A stretch of 64,000 nt of DNA from Enterococcus gallinarum NBRC 100675 (GCF_001544275.1 NZ_BCQE01000009.1:88625-152624); one strand, 5' to 3'; shown: positions 47,081-56,939, counted from the stretch's first letter. The notes: generated from the letters alone by a model not told the origin. Numbers and translations are program-made.

Positions 47081-47845
47081 CTAAAATAACCCAAACTTTT
47101 TCTTTTTTATTTCTATAAAATCTGGATAATCAATTTGATCCCCATTTATCAAATCTTTCGCCACTTGTTTCATTAAAGCCACTTTACTTGGATCAAAATC
47201 TTTGGCGATTTGCTCATAAGCCTCTTTCATATAAAAAGTCCGTTTCTTGACTCCATGAGCATCTGAAGCTACCATCTGAACCAAATTGTATTCAACCATT
47301 ATTTTGGCCGTTTTTTGAATGTCTTTTCCAAAGACTCCCAAATAGCTTGGAGCTGTCAATTGTGCTAAGCACCCCATTTCTAGGAATGGAAGCAAATTAT
47401 TTGGATCTTTTCTAAAATAGGCGTTTCGCTCTGGATGCACGATAACTGGTGTCTTTCCAAGACTCTTCAACTCAAAAAAGACTTGTTCGGAATAAGTTGG
47501 TACTTCCATTGTAGGAAATTCTATCAAAATATACGTATCGTCCAGATCCGTAAATAAAATCTCATCGTTACGAATATCCTCAATTAAATCTCCTGTTATC
47601 CGTACCTCTTGTCCTTCTAACACGGTCAACGGCAAATTTCGTTGGTCTAATTCTGATTGCAAAGAAGAGACCAACGAAATAACGTCAGATTTTGGATTGT
47701 GATATTTCCCGTTGTTGTGATGTGGCGTACACAGGATGTGAGTGATTCCTTGACTGATGGCTTTTTCTGCCATCGCAATACTTGCTTCCATCGTTTCGGC
47801 ACCATCATCGATACCAGGTAAAATATGACAATGTAAATCAATCAT
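47081..47845 (-). CDS. cpsB: CpsB/CapC-type PHP tyrosine phosphatase
   Basis: 254 aa. The metal-binding PHP motif starts at residue 3 (DLHCHILPGIDDGA); TPHHNNGKY, VIVHPERNAYF and SDAHG supply further ligands. It dephosphorylates the tyrosine kinase CpsD and so tunes chain length and export. Confidence 0.9.
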   Translation of the reverse strand: MIDLHCHILPGIDDGAETMEASIAMAEKAISQGITHILCTPHHNNGKYHNPKSDVISLVSSLQSELDQRNLPLTVLEGQEVRITGDLIEDIRNDEILFTDLDDTYILIEFPTMEVPTYSEQVFFELKSLGKTPVIVHPERNAYFRKDPNNLLPFLEMGCLAQLTAPSYLGVFGKDIQKTAKIMVEYNLVQMVASDAHGVKKRTFYMKEAYEQIAKDFDPSKVALMKQVAKDLINGDQIDYPDFIEIKKKKFGLF

Positions 47846-47865
47846 TTCGTTCGTCTCCTAATTAA

Positions 47866-48570
47866 TTAATTCCCGTAATAATAATAATAGCCTGAATCTT
47901 TGTTATTCTCTGCCCCGTTATAGACTACCCCTAATACACGAGCTTGCACCATATTCAATAATTCTTTTGCTTTTGTTAATGGCTCTTTGCGGGAAACATT
48001 TTCGCGCACAACGAGAATCGTCCCATCCGCTTTGGACGCCATGATTTGGGCGTCCGTTACTGCCACTACTGGCGGCATATCAAAAATCACGATATCATAG
48101 AGTTTCTTTGCTTCCGCCATCACTTGGTTCATTCTAGATGATCCCAATAATTCCGAAGGGTTTGGTGGTTTAGGACCACTTGGTAAAATGGAGAGATTGT
48201 CAATCACTGTTTGTTGGGCTGCCTCAGCTAGATTCGTTGAAGTACTCAAAACTGTACTAACGCCCACATTATTCAGTAAATTAAATGTTTTGTGGACGGT
48301 GGGCTTCCGCATATCTGCATCCACTAACAATACTCGTTGACCTGATTTTGCAAAGACCACTGCTAAGTTCGCAGATGTGGTCGATTTGCCTTCGCCTGGT
48401 CCCGAAGAAGTTACTACTAATGTTTTTATTTGTTGATCTGCTGAAGAGGCAAATTGAATATTGGTTCGAATCGTTCGATATTGTTCTGAAATAGGAGAAG
48501 AAGGATCCACTAATGTGATCAGACTTACTGCATGGGTTTGGGTCCCTTTACGTTCTTGTTGTTTAGCCAT
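47866..48570 (-). CDS. cpsD: CpsD/CapB-type BY-kinase
   Basis: 234 aa. Walker A SSGPGEGKSTTSAN (55-68), Walker A' VLLVDADMRKP, Walker B IVIFDMPP and a C-terminal autophosphorylation cluster GYYYYYGN with five adjacent tyrosines. Needs CpsC as membrane activator. SD AGGAGG ahead of the ATG. Confidence 0.93.
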   Translation of the reverse strand: MAKQQERKGTQTHAVSLITLVDPSSPISEQYRTIRTNIQFASSADQQIKTLVVTSSGPGEGKSTTSANLAVVFAKSGQRVLLVDADMRKPTVHKTFNLLNNVGVSTVLSTSTNLAEAAQQTVIDNLSILPSGPKPPNPSELLGSSRMNQVMAEAKKLYDIVIFDMPPVVAVTDAQIMASKADGTILVVRENVSRKEPLTKAKELLNMVQARVLGVVYNGAENNKDSGYYYYYGN

Positions 48571-48581
48571 GTCTCTTCCTC

Positions 48582-49361
48582 CTATACTCTTGAACGGCTG
48601 CGACGAGATTCCGTCGTTTTGTCATTCGTTGGTTTCTTCAAAGTTGGTCTTGTTGGTTTCTTTTGGATCGTCGCATTTAATTCTTTTTGCGACATTTGCG
48701 GTACTGTCCCTAAAATTGTATAACCAATCGTATCGGTAACAAATTTGTCGTCTTTTACGGTACGATCTAATAATTCAAATAAGAAAGCAAGTCCGACACC
48801 GACCATCAGTCCTAAAACTAAGCCAATCACTAGATTTAATTTGTTATTTGGCGATACCGGCGATGTGCTGGCAACAGCACTTGAAATGATGGAAATCTTG
48901 TCCACATTCATGACGTCCTTGGCATTTTCCTGAAAGACTAGTGCTGTGGTGTTAGCAATTTTTTGTGCGGTCACAGCATTCGGATTGGTTGCTTGAATCG
49001 AAAACATTTGGGAATTTTGAGACTGATTGACTGAAATCGCCTCTTTGATTTCTCCAGCTGTCATTTTGACATTGCTTTCTGATTCCAGACGATCTTTGAC
49101 TTCATTCAATACTAAGTCACTGACGATCATGTCTTTATACGTATTGATCATTTGTAGATTGGTATTTACGTCATTGACATTTGCTGTTTCCGATTGCGGC
49201 AGTGTCACGATCAATTGGGCTTGTGAACTATACTTTGGTGTGATCACAAAGAAGGTTGCAATTCCTGCAAGTGCCAAGCCGGCAAACATGGCAATAATGA
49301 TTGAAGCCAAGTGTTTTCGCAAGACTTCAAATATCTCTTTTAAGCTAATTGTTTCTTCCAT
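48582..49361 (-). CDS. cpsC: CpsC/Wzz-type polysaccharide co-polymerase
   Basis: 259 aa. N-terminal membrane helix (about 19-40), extracytoplasmic Wzz domain, second helix (about 178-200, NLVIGLVLGLMVGVGLAFL) and a cytosolic tail with RPTLKKPTND that contacts the kinase. Sets chain length. Confidence 0.9.
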   Translation of the reverse strand: MEETISLKEIFEVLRKHLASIIIAMFAGLALAGIATFFVITPKYSSQAQLIVTLPQSETANVNDVNTNLQMINTYKDMIVSDLVLNEVKDRLESESNVKMTAGEIKEAISVNQSQNSQMFSIQATNPNAVTAQKIANTTALVFQENAKDVMNVDKISIISSAVASTSPVSPNNKLNLVIGLVLGLMVGVGLAFLFELLDRTVKDDKFVTDTIGYTILGTVPQMSQKELNATIQKKPTRPTLKKPTNDKTTESRRSRSRV

Positions 49362-49376
49362 TTCTTCTCCACTTTC

Positions 49377-50309
49377 TTATTCATTCTCTAGATTTAATTG
49401 TTCTTTCAGTTCTGTTTGAACTCGACTCAGTTCTTCCTCACTAACCCGTTGGTAGGAAATGCCATCTTGCATGAAGCCTTCCCCTTTAAGTTGATCTTGT
49501 TTGATCGTTTTGAAAGCATCTCGATAATCCAAGGCAATCGTCCGCATATTATCAAAACTCATATCTGTCTTCATGTTGCTTTCGACAGCACTCAAGATAT
49601 CTTGGTATTTGCTGACACCATCAAAACTCAACACTTTCTTGGCAATTCCCTCAACGATTTTACGTTGTCGTTCTTGACGGCCATAATCGCCATTGGGATC
49701 TTCATGTCGCATTCGGGAATACGCCAATGCTTGATCGCCATCTAGAGTGATTTTTCCAATCGTGAAATCATAATTATCTTGACTAAAAGTCAGGTCGTTA
49801 TTGACCTCAATGCCTCCCACGGCATCTACCAATTCTTTCAGACCGGCCATATTGATTGAGATGTAATGATCAACGGGAATATCTAAATATTTTTGCACGG
49901 TGTCCATCGACATTGCAGGACCACCAAATGCATAGGCATGATTGATTTTGTCTTTCGTACCATGACCGACAATGTCCACATAAGTATCCCGAGCAATACT
50001 GACAATCGTTGTTTGTTGATCTTCTGGACTAACCGTCGCTACCATCATTGTATCTGAACGGCCTTGATCGACACGTCCCAAGTCCCCAGTATCGATCCCC
50101 ATCAATAGAACTGAAAAGGACTCTTGTTTTTTTAAATCAACAGGATTTTCCCGCTTCTTTTCATCTTGTGAACGCTCCACCGATTCATAGGTCTTTTGGA
50201 TCGAACCGGATAGATCCATGTACAGTTTGGCACCGATTCCTACAGCACCGATCACGAGTACAGCAACGATTCCAAAAATAATCAAAAAAATCTTTTTTCC
50301 TTTTGACAT
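49377..50309 (-). CDS. LytR-CpsA-Psr (LCP) ligase
   Basis: 310 aa. N-terminal membrane anchor (FLIIFGIVAVLVIGAVGIG) then the LCP domain: LLMGIDTGDLGRVDQGRSDT, SIARDTYVDI, DKINHAYAFGG and YSRMRHEDPNGDYGRQERQ with the conserved Arg/Asp residues. Attaches the finished polysaccharide to peptidoglycan. SD AGGAGG 6 bases ahead. Confidence 0.93.
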   Translation of the reverse strand: MSKGKKIFLIIFGIVAVLVIGAVGIGAKLYMDLSGSIQKTYESVERSQDEKKRENPVDLKKQESFSVLLMGIDTGDLGRVDQGRSDTMMVATVSPEDQQTTIVSIARDTYVDIVGHGTKDKINHAYAFGGPAMSMDTVQKYLDIPVDHYISINMAGLKELVDAVGGIEVNNDLTFSQDNYDFTIGKITLDGDQALAYSRMRHEDPNGDYGRQERQRKIVEGIAKKVLSFDGVSKYQDILSAVESNMKTDMSFDNMRTIALDYRDAFKTIKQDQLKGEGFMQDGISYQRVSEEELSRVQTELKEQLNLENE

Positions 50310-50357
50310 AATTATTCCTCCAGTTGGCTCTTCCTATCTTCCTAAATTATGCTTGTA

Positions 50358-51227
50358 CTAATAATTGTAGGAATCTGAATTTGTCTCCGTACCTTCAGTT
50401 GTGTCTGAGTAAGTCTCACTGTTCGCTACCGTATTTGTTGAAGAGTTGCTGGAATAGTAACCCGTGTAACCCATTTGTGCGGCAACGGACTCTGCAAGTT
50501 TAGTAAACTTGTCTTTCAGCTGATCATTTCGTATTTGACTGATACTATCAATAGCCGCCAAATATTTTTCATAAGTTACCGCATCGGTGACCTTTTCATC
50601 CTGTAGCATACTATCAAATTCACTTTGCAGTTGAATAATGCGTGCTAATTGGGCGTCTGCAAACCCGAGATATTCCGCAACCAGGGATTTCCACTGACTA
50701 TCTGGAAGAAAATTCAAATTTTCACGAACACTGCCAATATCCGTGTCTTTAAGGTCCTCTTTGATGATGACATTATTTTCTGCATGTTGCCAATTGGAAA
50801 TACCTGTCGCAAATAGATTCCCGGTTGCTTCTTGGATTTTTTGCTTTGCTTCGATATCCTTCAATTCATCGTCAATGGCTTGTTTCTGCTTTTGGATCTC
50901 TTTTGCATCTGCCGGCAATGCATTCTCTTCGATGCCGTATTCTTCACCAGATACTTTGATCATGGACAACTTTCCGACTAGCTGGCTGATATCATCAGCG
51001 GTGATGCCCGCTTTTAAGAATGTTCGATCTTCATTGAGATAAAGGCTTGCGACCTCCTTCTTCAATGATGCAATACTGTCGGTCTCACTGGCGATCGCAG
51101 TTTGCGCATATTCTACCCGCTGCTGGTATTGTCGCTGATTGTTCTGGCGATACCCAACCAAACAAATGGCAACGGCTCCAACACCGACTGCCACAACGGT
51201 CAAAGTCTTAAATAACGGCTTTCCCAT
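50358..51227 (-). CDS. Membrane-anchored coiled-coil protein heading the capsule operon
   Basis: 289 aa from ATG 51227 (AGGGAGTG upstream). One N-terminal membrane helix (LTVVAVGVGAVAICLVGY) followed by a helical, Gln/Glu/Lys-rich extracellular part and a Ser/Thr/Asn-rich tail (about 255-289). No family recognised. As first gene of the capsule operon it may assist wall attachment or export, but this is only positional inference. Confidence 0.65.
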   Translation of the reverse strand: MGKPLFKTLTVVAVGVGAVAICLVGYRQNNQRQYQQRVEYAQTAIASETDSIASLKKEVASLYLNEDRTFLKAGITADDISQLVGKLSMIKVSGEEYGIEENALPADAKEIQKQKQAIDDELKDIEAKQKIQEATGNLFATGISNWQHAENNVIIKEDLKDTDIGSVRENLNFLPDSQWKSLVAEYLGFADAQLARIIQLQSEFDSMLQDEKVTDAVTYEKYLAAIDSISQIRNDQLKDKFTKLAESVAAQMGYTGYYSSNSSTNTVANSETYSDTTEGTETNSDSYNY

Positions 51228-51957
51228 GAACACACTCCCTAAATTATTTGTGCTTTATAAATTTATCTTTTCAATCAAGAAAAGCAAATTTGCTCAATTC
51301 TAGTTAATTATAAGAGAAAATTGAAATTAAATAAAGGTAATTTACCAAGTTTTTACATCATTAAGAACAATGTTTTTGTAAAAATTGTGATTTAACTTGA
51401 ATAAAACAGCGATTTCTTTTATATAAAAAAACACGAATAAGTATAAATTTTGTTATTTAATTTCTGACGATCATTTTTTTCATTAAAAGAATTTCATTCT
51501 CTTTTTCATCTTTCGTTAGCCATTCGTTAGGGTGTTTCCCTTGTAAAAAGCGCAACATCATGAACAGCGAGAAAAATCACTATTTTGTTTCTTAAAGGAA
51601 TCTTGAGCGTGGGCACTTTTTTTCAAGTCTTTTTTCAATCTAGTAATTAAATAATTTAAATAGTTGAAAAAACCATTTTTTACTCATTTAATTTTCTATT
51701 TTTAAGTGCTCGCTTTGATCTGTTCTGATAAACTAGCTTATTTTTCAATATTCTATTCTTTGAAATGGGAAGATGTCTGTTCTTTTTCATCTGCTTTTTT
51801 TGCCAATAAATGACCGCAAAAGAATGGTTTATTGGTAATTCATTTCAATTTTTTCACCGTTTGATGAAATACGTGATTTGTTATTGCGATTGTAACTTCA
51901 TTAAGATAGCTATAGACAGATTCAATTCTTTAATTGGAAAATGAAAGGAGCAAACCA
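51228..51957. other. 730-bp divergent control region, capsule versus Mga-like gene
   Basis: No gene is seen. A minus-strand -10 TATAAT (51307-51312) about 80 bases ahead of the capsule operon has a poor -35. An inverted repeat CCAATAAA/TTTATTGG lies at 51803-51835. The rest is AT-rich with poly-T tracts. The length is far above the window average and suggests complex regulation. Confidence 0.55.
51803..51835. repeat. Inverted repeat upstream of the Mga-like gene
   Basis: CCAATAAA (51803-51810) and TTTATTGG (51828-51835), perfect 8-bp arms 17 bases apart, about 120 bases upstream of the regulator's start; possible binding site. Confidence 0.4.
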
Positions 51958-53427
51958 GTGAGAGAGCTTCAGATGAAATTCGTTACGAATACTGCAACGA
52001 TCCGTTGGATGCGCATTCTCGACTTATTTGAGTTAGAGCCGCTTTGCTCTACTCGTGCACTGGCAAAGGCTTCCTCAAGTACGACGCGAACAATTGTGAC
52101 AGATATCACAGACATGAAGTCCCACTTCAAGGATGCCCTCCATATCGATTCGTCCCACAAAGGCTATATTTTCACCGTATTGAACCCGGCGAAGTACCTC
52201 GCAGCGAAACGAGCACTGATTACTGACGAGATTCTTTTCCATATTGTCGAGAGTATTTTTCAGCATGAAGAAATGCGTTCGTCAGAATGGGCAGAAAGGT
52301 ATCATATCTCGGAGAGTACGGTTCTTCGTTACTTGAGAAAAATACAACCTGTTCTTCGCGACTACCACTTGCAGCTGGACTATAACCCGATTACATTCAT
52401 TGGCGATGAAATGGATATCCGTAAATTTTTTCATGATTTTTATTATGAATCAGAAATCACGGCACACACGATCTTTCCCCCTATTGCGATTCACGACATC
52501 ACCGTCAAAGCTTTTTCTGACTGCCAGCGAACCAACAAGCAAGCTTGTTCATTTGGAGAGCTCAATTATTATTTGTACATAACCCTTGAGCGCTATTGCG
52601 GGGGACACTCAGTGAAACTACCCCAAAAAATCAGCAAACTGTTTTCAACCAAAGAAGATTTCAAAGAATTTGCGGAAATCAATCAGCATATCTTTGATCA
52701 CTACCAGCAAAGACTCCCCCAAGAAGAAATTCTCTATCTCTTTCTGTTGGTTTGGAGCCGCCGTTCGATTAGTGACGTTACCGGTGAGGAAGTCTTCTGC
52801 CAAAAATACAATCAGTGGGCAGAAATCACTCAGTTGGCCAGTGATTTTGTAGCCACCTGTATTCCTGAAACCAAAAATTCTTCCCGCGATCATATCTTGA
52901 TCGAATCTTTCTTTACCGTAGCCAAAATCAAGCAGTTGCTCTCCCCTTTGTTGAATCATAATATTGCCGATGTCAACCTTTACGCGCAGCGCTTGTTTCC
53001 TGAGTCTTATCAAAAATGTCGGAATTTTCTCACAGAAAATCCATTAGCTGTTGCTACTTGGAATAAAAAAAGTTTATCCCATTTAAGCGCCAGTCTGACG
53101 ATCTATTTGGAATCTATCAAATCGCTTTATTGGCATACAAAAAAAAATGTTGCTTTCTTATTTGAAGGCTCATACATTCTCTGTCAGTATTTAAAAAGCA
53201 AATCGATGCATTACTTGCATAGCTCCAAAAACTTTTTCTTTCCAGATTCAAATGAATTGTCACCTGATTATTTAATGATGAATCACATTGATCTCGTGGT
53301 AACAAATTACACAGAATATGTTGCCGATTATGCTAATGACATTGATTGTTTGATTTTTAAAACTTTCCCTGACAAAAATGACTGGAATAAGCTGGCCAAA
53401 TGTCTCAATCCTCATATGAATGCTTAA
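51958..53427 (+). CDS. Mga-family transcriptional regulator
   Basis: 489 aa from GTG 51958, chosen because AAAGGAG lies 8 bases upstream; a TTG at 51934 would bury that site. Two N-terminal winged helix regions (CSTRALAKASSSTTRTIVTD and SSEWAERYHISESTVLRYLRK), a PRD-like middle (about 170-390) and an EIIB-like C-terminal region (from about 400) make the Mga/AtxA plan. Such proteins control surface structures and respond to PTS phosphorylation. Divergent from the capsule operon, which is its most likely target. Confidence 0.8.
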   Translation: MRELQMKFVTNTATIRWMRILDLFELEPLCSTRALAKASSSTTRTIVTDITDMKSHFKDALHIDSSHKGYIFTVLNPAKYLAAKRALITDEILFHIVESIFQHEEMRSSEWAERYHISESTVLRYLRKIQPVLRDYHLQLDYNPITFIGDEMDIRKFFHDFYYESEITAHTIFPPIAIHDITVKAFSDCQRTNKQACSFGELNYYLYITLERYCGGHSVKLPQKISKLFSTKEDFKEFAEINQHIFDHYQQRLPQEEILYLFLLVWSRRSISDVTGEEVFCQKYNQWAEITQLASDFVATCIPETKNSSRDHILIESFFTVAKIKQLLSPLLNHNIADVNLYAQRLFPESYQKCRNFLTENPLAVATWNKKSLSHLSASLTIYLESIKSLYWHTKKNVAFLFEGSYILCQYLKSKSMHYLHSSKNFFFPDSNELSPDYLMMNHIDLVVTNYTEYVADYANDIDCLIFKTFPDKNDWNKLAKCLNPHMNA

Positions 53428-53587
53428 GAGCACTTCCAACTATGACAGGGGAAGTGCTCTTAAGCGCCTATTGCTTCCCTAATTATAAGACAGTAACGCC
53501 GCTGAGAACGTATCAATACTCTTTTTTCTGGTTCTTTGGTACAGTTTAGGTGTATTTTAAGTCGAATCAAATTTGGGAGGATCTTTC

Positions 53588-54520
53588 ATGGAGAAAATCA
53601 TTCTGATCGGAAATGGGGATGTAGGTTCGAGTTACAGTTTTGCATTAGTCGCTCAAGGAATTGGCAATGAAATTGGTATTATTGATTTAGATAAGGCAAA
53701 AGCAGCGGGTGACATTCAGGATTTAAATCATGGCTTGGCATATGTTGGTCCAAAAACACTATATGTTGCTGATTATGAGGATTGTCGAGATGCAGATCTT
53801 GTAGTGATCACCGCTGGTGCAGCACAGCTGCCCCATGAAACACGACTGGATTTGACGAAAAAGAATGCCCAGATCATGAAGAAGATCGTGAAATCTGTTA
53901 TTGCTAGCGGTTTTCAAGGGATCTTCTTGATTGCTAGTAATCCAGTAGATGTTTTGACTCACTATGTCAAAAAACTCACTGGCTTTCCCTCTCACAAAGT
54001 GATTGGCTCTGGGACTTCTCTCGATAGTGCGCGCTTACGTAATGCAATTGGCGAGCAGTTGACCATTGATCCACGGGATATTCAGATTTACGTCTTAGGG
54101 GAACATGGTGACACCCAATTCCCAGTCTGGTCCCATGGCAATATTGGTGGCTTAAGTGTTCACGAGTGGCTGGAAACACACCCAAATTTTTCGGAGCAAG
54201 ATCTCGGCCTGATTGCAGAAAAAGTGAAAAATGCCGCTTATGACATCATTGCTGCCAAAGGTTCGACACATTATGGGATAGCGATCTCGCTGGCTAGGAT
54301 CACCCGCAGTATTTTAAAAGATGAACATGCAGTACTGCCGGTTTCTGTACACTTAGAGGGACAGTATCAAGCAACAGATGTCTGTATTAGTTCCCCTGCA
54401 ATCGTTAATAGTCAAGGCATTCGCGAAATTATTGAAATGCCTCTCAATGAGTCCGAGCAACAACGGATGTACGATTCCATCCAAGCATTGAAAACGATGC
54501 AGGCACAGCTGCAGGAATGA
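53588..54520 (+). CDS. L-lactate/L-2-hydroxyacid dehydrogenase (NAD)
   Basis: 310 aa from ATG 53588 (GGGAGG upstream). GNGDVGSSYSFAL nucleotide motif, ITAGAAQ, ASNPVDVLTH, GTSLDSARLR and catalytic GEHGDTQFPVWS. The substrate loop reads AAQLPHETRLDL: QLPHETR lacks the Gln-Lys-Pro-Gly-type sequence common in fermentative LDHs, so this may be an L-2-hydroxyisocaproate-type enzyme or a secondary LDH. Single-gene unit with its own terminator. Confidence 0.85.
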   Translation: MEKIILIGNGDVGSSYSFALVAQGIGNEIGIIDLDKAKAAGDIQDLNHGLAYVGPKTLYVADYEDCRDADLVVITAGAAQLPHETRLDLTKKNAQIMKKIVKSVIASGFQGIFLIASNPVDVLTHYVKKLTGFPSHKVIGSGTSLDSARLRNAIGEQLTIDPRDIQIYVLGEHGDTQFPVWSHGNIGGLSVHEWLETHPNFSEQDLGLIAEKVKNAAYDIIAAKGSTHYGIAISLARITRSILKDEHAVLPVSVHLEGQYQATDVCISSPAIVNSQGIREIIEMPLNESEQQRMYDSIQALKTMQAQLQE

Positions 54521-54559
54521 AACGAGCTTTTCTAGATGATGCTTTTATCCACTAAATAA

Positions 54560-54622
54560 AAAAGCGTATCTTGTCCACCATCAATCATGAATGATGGTAG
54601 GGTTACAAGATACGCTTTTTCG
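54560..54622. terminator. Bidirectional terminator
   Basis: AAAAAGCGTATCTTGT pairs with ACAAGATACGCTTTTT, with an inner CCATCA/TGATGG stem. It lies between the convergent dehydrogenase and 3D-protein genes. Confidence 0.85.
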
Positions 54623-54626
54623 TTTA

Positions 54627-55820
54627 TTAGTCTAGAATCGTTACTTTTACTTGACGTCGGCCCCATTGCAGACATTTGGCTACATTATCAAAGTGGACAT
54701 CAATGATATTTCCTTTGATCGCGCCTCCTGTATCTAGCGCCAGCGCCACGCCATATCCTTCAACATTCACCAAGGTACCTAAGGGGATCACACTTGGATC
54801 GACTGCGACCGCCATTGGATTGCTGCGAAGATCTGTTCCGCTGGCAGTCAGGTGGCTAGCACCTTTCTCTGCATAAGAATATGCGGTTGATTCCATGATC
54901 ATCGTCTTGCCGCTGGAAGGTGTGTTGCTACCCGAATTGTTCGAGCTGTTATTCGTGTTGTTTGAACTATTATTCGTCGAACTGCTGCTCGTATTGCTTG
55001 AAGCTGAATTGCTGCTTGAACTGCTGTTTGATTGCGAGCTCTCATTTGAAGACGACGACTCTTGACTTGCGCTTTCACTTGCTGCTTTTGCCGCTGCCTT
55101 TGCTTCTTTTTCTTTAGCTTCTTGTTCGGCCGCTTCTTTTGCTGCTCTTTCTTTTGCTGCTTTTTCAGCAGCTATCCGAGCTTCTTCTGCTTCTTTGCTG
55201 GAAGCAATCTTTGCTAAAGTCGATTCGTTTTCTTTCAATTGTGTTTGCAAGTTGGCGATCTTACTATCCAACTCTTGCGCCTGTGCTTCCAAAGAGGATT
55301 GATCCTGCTGTAAGGATTCTTTGGTAGACTCGGCTTTTTCTTGCAGAGACTCTAATTTTTCTTTTTCAGATGTCAACGAGTCGATTTTTTCTTTTTCTAG
55401 ATTTTGGAGCATTGTCATGGCGTAAGCCCGGTTGATGAAATCTTGGATATTGGAAGATTCCAACAAGACTGTCCAATCTCTGGTTACTCCACCGTTGACC
55501 TGAATGTCTTTCATTCGTTCCGCAACTACAGCTTCACGTTTTTCGATCGTTTCTTGCGTTGCCTTTATTTCTTCTTTGGTTTGTGCCAACGTTTCTTCAT
55601 TGTCAGCGATTTGTGCTTTTAATGCTTCAACCTCGCTGTATTTATTATTGACATCGGTCAAAGCGATTTGTACTTCTGTACTGATTTGCTGACTTTGCTG
55701 CATAACGGCACTTTCTTTCTCTTTCAATGATTCCAGAGATTCAGCCTGCGCAAAGATCGGCGAAACGATACCTGCCGCAAAGACTGCGACGACCATGGTA
55801 CGTAATTTCTTTGCCTTCAA
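54627..55820 (-). CDS. Secreted coiled-coil protein with 3D domain
   Basis: 397 aa from TTG 55820 (GTGAGGG 8 bases upstream); an ATG 11 codons earlier has no SD. Signal peptide (cleavage near FAQA-E), coiled coil (about 25-240), a Ser/Asn-rich linker of some 55 residues and a C-terminal 3D domain (about 305-397) with STAYSY, AVDPSVIPLGTLV and ALDTGGAIKGNIIDVHF (the conserved Asp residues). Related proteins are wall-active muralytic enzymes of the YocH/SagA-like type. WalR-like boxes lie upstream. Confidence 0.85.
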   Translation of the reverse strand: MKAKKLRTMVVAVFAAGIVSPIFAQAESLESLKEKESAVMQQSQQISTEVQIALTDVNNKYSEVEALKAQIADNEETLAQTKEEIKATQETIEKREAVVAERMKDIQVNGGVTRDWTVLLESSNIQDFINRAYAMTMLQNLEKEKIDSLTSEKEKLESLQEKAESTKESLQQDQSSLEAQAQELDSKIANLQTQLKENESTLAKIASSKEAEEARIAAEKAAKERAAKEAAEQEAKEKEAKAAAKAASESASQESSSSNESSQSNSSSSSNSASSNTSSSSTNNSSNNTNNSSNNSGSNTPSSGKTMIMESTAYSYAEKGASHLTASGTDLRSNPMAVAVDPSVIPLGTLVNVEGYGVALALDTGGAIKGNIIDVHFDNVAKCLQWGRRQVKVTILD

Positions 55821-55888
55821 AAAAATTCCCTCACTTCTCACTATGGTTTCCAACGCTTATTATTATACAAATTCTTGGGTCAAGATAT

Positions 55889-55905
55889 ATTGCAACTCTT
55901 TTACA
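55889..55905 (-). promoter_or_regulatory. WalR-like box, proximal
   Basis: Minus strand TGTAAA-N5-TGCAAT fits TGTWAH-N5-TGTWAH with one mismatch, about 70 bases upstream of the 3D-protein start. A -10 TATAAT follows near 55862 without a good -35, the pattern of an activator-dependent promoter. Confidence 0.5.
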
Positions 55906-56006
55906 ATTTATTACAATTTTTAGCCAAAGTGGGAGAAATAAGAGTCTATTAAAAAATAATTCACGTGAAAGTGGGAAACCAGAGCTTTGAAAAGGCTTTA
56001 TTTATC

Positions 56007-56023
56007 GTAACACTTTTGTAACA
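56007..56023 (-). promoter_or_regulatory. WalR-like box, distal
   Basis: Minus strand TGTTAC-N5-TGTTAC matches the WalR consensus TGTWAH-N5-TGTWAH exactly. It lies immediately after the stop of the upstream gene. Confidence 0.5.
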
Positions 56024-56794
56024 TTACTCTCTCTTCTTACGTAATTCTTCCACAAATCGCCGTAAGTCTTGAACATTGGCAATCTCATTGATTTGTAGTT
56101 TTTGAAAGTTTTTTAAAAGTCTTCGCTGATGAAAATTCAGCTTCGGTAACGTTTCACGCAATTGTTGCCAATCGATTGGCAGTTCAGAAATACGTTCCTG
56201 CCAATTGTTTTTCTTTTGTTCCAAACTTTCTGATAAAGTGGCTTTCTGCTGTTCAATAGCACGATCCAGTCGTTGAACCGTTCGTTGAAAAGCAGCAAGA
56301 TTAGCCAATGTATAGCCCATATCCAACGACATCACCATCAACAATCCAACAGGCAGATAAAAACTGAATCTTTCAGCCAACATTTGGACAATAATCAGCA
56401 TTTGCGGATGAACGATGCGGACGATCAAGACACAGCAAATGCCCCAAAAAATTGAAATTGGGACAGCCACGCGACCATTGATATTCAAAAAAACATTGTG
56501 GTAATCCCACCATGAAGCATGAAACAGTTTTTCTAATAAAAAGCTCGTCACGTACTCTAATAAGGTCACTAAAACAGCTGCTGCAAAAAAGAGCAGCAGC
56601 AATTGGTTATGTAACGGTCGCAGTAAATACAAGACACCTAAAATCCCAAAGCCATAGATAGGAGTGATCGGTCCTACCAAAAATCCTCGATAAACAAAAT
56701 GACTAGCTTTTATCGAGCAGTAAACCGTTTCCCACAGCCAGCCCACAAAAGAATACAAGAAAAACAGCAAAACGATCTGAGTAAATTCAGTCAC
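56024..56794 (-). CDS. Multispanning membrane protein, 'putative ABC transporter permease' family
   Basis: 256 aa. Five to six membrane helices in the first 170 residues, starting LFFLYSFVGWLWETVYCSI, with RGFLVGPITPIYGFG and a WWDYHNVFLNINGRV motif, then a cytosolic helical tail. This matches the widespread family annotated as a putative ABC permease (DUF1113-like), whose function is unknown; no ATPase is nearby. Confidence 0.7.
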   Translation of the reverse strand: MTEFTQIVLLFFLYSFVGWLWETVYCSIKASHFVYRGFLVGPITPIYGFGILGVLYLLRPLHNQLLLLFFAAAVLVTLLEYVTSFLLEKLFHASWWDYHNVFLNINGRVAVPISIFWGICCVLIVRIVHPQMLIIVQMLAERFSFYLPVGLLMVMSLDMGYTLANLAAFQRTVQRLDRAIEQQKATLSESLEQKKNNWQERISELPIDWQQLRETLPKLNFHQRRLLKNFQKLQINEIANVQDLRRFVEELRKKRE

Positions 56795-56939
56795 GGAAAT
56801 CTCTCCTAACGAATGGGTTCAATACCTTTTTTGGAAAAGCATTATAACAGAGCATTATAATAGTAGAAAACTTTTCTTTCTTATTCTAGTATACGCTTTG
56901 TTTGTCGTTAAAGAAAAGATTTGTGTTAATCTGAGCGAG

